From positions 47,564,501 to 47,628,500 of the forward strand of contig NC_071670.1 in assembly GCF_028554725.1 (NCBI RefSeq): a stretch of DNA of 64,000 nucleotides, read 5' to 3'. Below are positions 59,801 to 64,000 of this stretch, piece after piece; within the stretch, counting starts at the first letter, position 1; each line of letters begins with the position of its first letter. The DNA is from Zeugodacus cucurbitae. Its lineage: Eukaryota > Arthropoda > Insecta > Diptera > Tephritidae. The position numbers were made by a program, and so were the translations under genes. Below the pieces are notes generated by a model that had not been told where the DNA came from, did not search any database, and worked only from the letters and a program-made list of their open reading frames with translations.

Positions 59801-61383
59801 TTTATTTATTTACTAATTTTTATTTTATTTCTCTTTGCTTTTGCATTTGTATTTGTCTCTGGCCCATCCGGTTTGCTCTATTTTTCAATGAAGTCAACGC
59901 CATCTCTATGGTTTTTAAATACACATTTATTTGCGCTATGCATTGCTATGGCAATGTTTATGTGTGTGTGCGTGTGTTGTGCCCGCGTTGGTGTTATTTA
60001 TGTTCGTGGTTTCCTATTGACAGTCTCTCACCTTAAGGTTGTGTGGGTGTCTTTAAGCATTTGTGTGTTTTCAAATATTTTTTTTTGCTATTTTCTATTT
60101 GCACGTCGTTGTTTCATGCTGTGTTGTTGACTTTGTTGTTGTTGTTGTTGTCACGAATAAGCCATTGAGACATTAACGTATGTCAGGTGATTGGAAATCT
60201 AATTTTTTATGGTTTTATGGTTACTAATTACAATTATATTCGGATTCAAGATGTCAAGGAATTCAAACAAAAACCATATTTTTTTCAAGTTCTTTCATAA
60301 TAAAAATTATATATTTATAATTATTTAGATTTAACATTGTTTTGTTATATATTATTTATTTTTGTAGTACAAAGAAGTCTAGAAAAGAATTTTTCTTATT
60401 AGAACTGTCTTTAATATTGTGAACCGCATATTATTGATTTTTGGATTTCTTTACTATATAATTTCTTCTGAAGCTAAAAATCTTGCTAGTTGCCCATTCT
60501 CATTTTCTCCGTGTATTTTCCAATTTCGGTACCCCAACACTGAAGTCCATTGGTCCTTACTTCTTTACTGATCCACATAGTATCGAAACCAATCTCTTCA
60601 GAAAATTTATGATTTATTTGTCGTTATAGGAAAATTGTCAGCCACAAAACGAAAATCAAGTATCACACCATAATATATGATGTTGTTTATAAATATAAAT
60701 GCCACAGCTTAAATCAACACAGTTAATATTCTATTGGTCATAAGGTTATCTTATCACTTATCACTTAACTAAAAAAGTACGATAACAAACACCTTTTCTG
60801 GAAACTTATTGCACATCTCCAATAAATTTGTATTCCCTCTTTTTCCCGAATCTCTTTCTCCATATATTGGAATAAGAAAAAATTGGCGTAAGCCACTCTT
60901 TTTTTAATGTAGAACAATTTATAATTCCACAAGTTTATATTGATTTACAATGTTTAGCTCACTTGTTAGGCAAGATTAGATACCAGGAAATTGGTCGTCA
61001 TATTGGCTTGAATTTGATCAAAACTTTAATCGATCCCATGTGATGGACTCAACAAAAAATTATTTTTTAATCACAAATTACTTTCTTAACATGTCGAGAA
61101 TACAGTAGTAAAGTGATTTTTAGAAATTCGAAGTCGTTTTAAAGATACAGTAATTAGAAGAAGGAGCTGTCCGAGGCGCATTTTTCACAAAACAGTGTTT
61201 TTCAAAAACGGCTTGACCGAATGATTTGAAATTTGTTGGATGCACTCAGCACATAAAAACGCATGGAAAACTCTATTGTTAATCAAAAATTCCGAAAACT
61301 TCGATTTTTTTATAACAAAATTTTTTTTTTCAAATGTTTACAAAAACTCTTATATGCTCTTGATCTTAGTGCGTTTCATGTAT
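56875..61383. other. Long spacer, no gene recognised
   Basis: Contains a pyrimidine-rich, GC-richer stretch at 58950-60130 with TTGTTTTTTGTTT words and a TTG trinucleotide run at 60134-60150. Three overlapping plus-strand frames at 59045-59334 are low-complexity. The part at 61100-61380 shares phrases such as AAAGATACAG and AAAACGGCTTGACCGA with the TTAA-element family and may be another eroded piece. Confidence 0.45.
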
Positions 61384-61387
61384 TTAA

Positions 61388-62102
61388 GGGACGGGTCTGG
61401 GTTTCAGCGCAAAAAAAAAACACTTTTTTTGTGATTTTTTATCTGAAATATCGATTAAGCAATTTTATTCAAACCTTCTATACATTATTGAGCATAGTTT
61501 TGACTATGTTCTGTAAATTTTTCATGCAAAAATATTAAACCATTAGCCCGTGACAGAGCTTCCCCTAGGACGTCTTGAAAACAAAAAACAATTTGCGGTG
61601 TTCACTGTAACTCGGCCGAAAATTATCCGAAAATGAAAAACCTTAAAAATTTAGTTAAATTTTAAACAAATCTTCCCCCCAACATTCTCTGATTATTTGT
61701 TTTTTTATTTAAAAATTTTTGGCGGCCATCTAAAGTGTGAACCGTCATTTTCGACAAAAATTTCCGCCATTTTCAGGGTGGGAAACACCCTTAATGTTAA
61801 AAACGTAGGGGGGAGGTATTTTATATGAAGAAAATGTGTACCAAGTTTGAAATTAATCGGTCGAGCAGTTTTCAAATGGCAGTGAACAGGGACTTCGAAA
61901 AGTAGTTTTGAGAAAAACGCGTTTAAAGCCGTAGCTGTTAGAGTTAGAACGTTAAAGGCCCCGTGACTAATTAAACAATAACTTCAAGAATATTGCTTAG
62001 ATCGGATTAAAATTTTGAGGGCATATTCTTGAAATGTTAGACAATAAGACAAAACAAAAAAAAAAAATCGATTTTTCGAAAGGGAAAACCCAGACCCCTC
62101 CC
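61388..62102. mobile_element. TTAA-flanked nonautonomous element, third type
   Basis: Flanked by TTAA at 61384-61387 and 62103-62106. Inverted ends read GGGACGGGTCTGGGTTT and, inward from the right, GGGAGGGGTCTGGGTTT, one mismatch in 17. The length is 715 bp and it has no coding capacity. It contains TTTTGAGAAAAACGCGTTTA at 61906-61925, exactly as in copy 2 of the first type (28815-28834), although the ends differ. Confidence 0.8.
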
Positions 62103-62106
62103 TTAA

Positions 62107-64000
62107 GCTTATAGATTAAAACGCCCCTACCATTTTTGTTTACAGTAAGCCAATCAGCCGAAATGTTGGAGGAAGTGCAAGCCTTTTTTTCGAGGAGGGG
62201 GTGTTCAGAACGCTGTAACTCATGTTCTACACAATATTTTTAGTTGAATTTTATTCATTTTTTACTATCGAAATACATATATGTTAATAAATTTAAAATA
62301 TAATAAATAAATAAAAGTCACTATCTATTTACTGGTCTTAGAAAAAAAATTTAAAATCGCTAAAACACAGTCCGTCACATGGGATGACCATCTTAAATGT
62401 TTAAACCTAGAATAGCATACATTAATATTAGTATGTACCAAAAACTAAGCAATTCCGCAAACATATTTTTCAAGTCTAATATCAAAATTAGATAAATTTA
62501 ATCTCAGTGGAAAATAAAATAGAAGTGTAGTATTTTCCTACTGGGATCATTGAAAAAAAATATATTTGATTGTGTGTTTTATTGGCATGAATAACATTAA
62601 AATGTGGCATCCAGACTCGCAAAGGGTAAATGACTTCGAGGAATGTCGCAATGACCGCAAAATCTAAGACAGAGGTGGCAATACGCAATGACATTCTAGT
62701 TAGATTGCATTTAAATGTGTTGATAATAATAGAAATTAAAATGATGGAAGCAATAACACAATTTTTGAATATTTTTAACTTGAGAAGCTAATACCAATTA
62801 CAAAATAAAAGTTATTTAGAGGAACTAACATATATTTTTTCAGGCAAATATTATATAAGGCCATAATAGTTAACTTGTGTAATTTTGAAAATATAATTAT
62901 TTTAAAGATTTATTATTTTCTTAAACTCTTTTTCCAACCTTCACTTTGATTATTTCACAAAAGCATGAAACATAATTCTACCTAGTAACCTCAACCCAAA
63001 CATTTTAGTTTACTGAGCAATAAGCATTATGTGTATGTTCTTTTCGCCCACTCTCGCATGCTTAACAAGAAAACAATTAATCACAACGTGTCTTGCATAT
63101 TTAATTGCTTAAACGTGACGACTTGTTTTTTGATCGCAATGACTTTTTCCGCATGCTTTTGCAAACACATATCTGGTACATTTGTATCTAAAGATGTATG
63201 ATGTCAAAAATGCTTGTAAGTACCTCAAGTCTTGCAGAGCAATATGTTGAGATTTTGAGCCACATAGTGACAACAAAGTTATTAGTAGAATTAAATAAAT
63301 ACATAAATAAATGTAAAATAAATGATATTTCGTTTTTGGGGTTTCCACCCTCAATCAATTTGGGATAATTTTCTGGGAAACTGTGATTTTGGTATAAGCA
63401 TAAGTCCACTGCATTTCTCGGCCTTTCAATTTAACTAGGGATGGAGAAAAATTCATTGACGAAGGTTTCTCTGTCAATAGGTTGAAGAATCTATAACTTT
63501 GTAGATCTGACTTCTCTTTGCAAATATCTTTTTAACTTTTAACTATCGAGTTTCTGTCTATTATATTAAAAATAATGTATTCTTAACTGAAGAAGACATT
63601 TTTAAAAAATTTTTAAAATGTCAAGGAAATTAATCGGTATTAACACTTCGCGTAGGGATTTTTCATTTCTCTAGTGTGAATGATTTCCTAAATTATTTTT
63701 TAGTAATGGCAAAGTGATGGCTAACTTAACTCTGTGCGAGAAAGTTTTGAATTTACAAAACACACTTTCTAAATAAAAATTATTTAACGAAAATTAATGT
63801 TGGATGATTAATATTACAGAAACTGAATTTAATTTGTTAAAATTTTATTTTAGTTTTATTTAAAAAAAAAAATTTATTAAAATATAATGTTTTAACAATA
63901 TTTATTTTCTTGCAATAATTATTATGTCAGTTTAGTTCAGAAAAATAAAAACAAATAAGTTAATTTTTAAAAAAATTCACTGGTATTTTAAGGCTACTTT
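62107..64000. other. AT-rich spacer
   Basis: No gene was recognised. Minus-strand short open frames at 62488-62694 and 63109-63409 have no recognisable content. The final 250 bases are extremely A/T-rich. Confidence 0.5.

Noticed and set aside
63435..63450. TAGGGATGG, resembling the hAT terminal repeat
   Set aside because: The match stops after nine bases and no partner end or 8-bp duplication was found nearby.
1..64000. tRNA, rRNA or CRISPR features
   Set aside because: No cloverleaf with a GGTTCGA-type T-arm, no rRNA blocks and no regularly spaced direct repeats were seen; tandem repeats are simple microsatellites.

Overview
The window is AT-rich eukaryotic DNA that looks like intergenic or intronic sequence from a higher fly, most likely a tephritid fruit fly. 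The reasons are DINE-1-like repeats, DD41D mariner-type transposases of the kind known from tephritids, an RTE retrotransposon, and the A/T-rich, TTG/CAA-rich spacers typical of fly introns. This assignment is inferred from remembered families, not from a search. I found no complete host gene, no RNA gene and no CRISPR array.

The only intact long reading frame belongs to a mobile element. It is an RTE-clade non-LTR retrotransposon at 20058-23204, bounded by a perfect 13-bp target duplication, with one uninterrupted 988-residue endonuclease/reverse transcriptase frame (20190-23156). Three broken relatives lie on the minus strand at 5570-5960, 39773-40470 and 45825-46315. Fragments of other LINEs lie at about 9640-10060, 31170-31640, 37152-37400 and 56558-56850.

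Left part (1-20 kb): a decayed mariner (533-1329), a 382-bp pogo-like MITE (2015-2396), and a three-layer nest at 4702-6768. In the nest, a TTAA-flanked element is split by a 1411-bp hAT-type element, which itself holds an RTE fragment. The uninterrupted relative of the outer element, at 28303-28934, shows the empty site. Next come DINE-1/Helentron-like repeats (7275-7724, 10563-11227, 11228-12570) and another TTAA element (13942-14583).

Middle (20-44 kb): the intact RTE, the second copy of the TTAA element, an unassigned double-open segment (28983-29195), and a candidate first coding exon of an unidentified plus-strand gene (35573-35655) that ends at a consensus splice donor. There are also several MITE-like palindromes.

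Right part (44-64 kb): a cluster of DNA transposon remnants. These are an internally deleted DD41D mariner-like element (44414-45357), two fragments of a second related family (46655-47112 and 51318-51855), and a Tc1-like element with long terminal repeats (48204-49337). A DINE-1-like element (53963-54662) and a third type of TTAA element (61388-62102) follow. The biology on view is mostly a record of transposon invasion and decay. The host signal worth following is the exon at 35.6 kb, whose downstream exons should lie beyond it on the plus strand.
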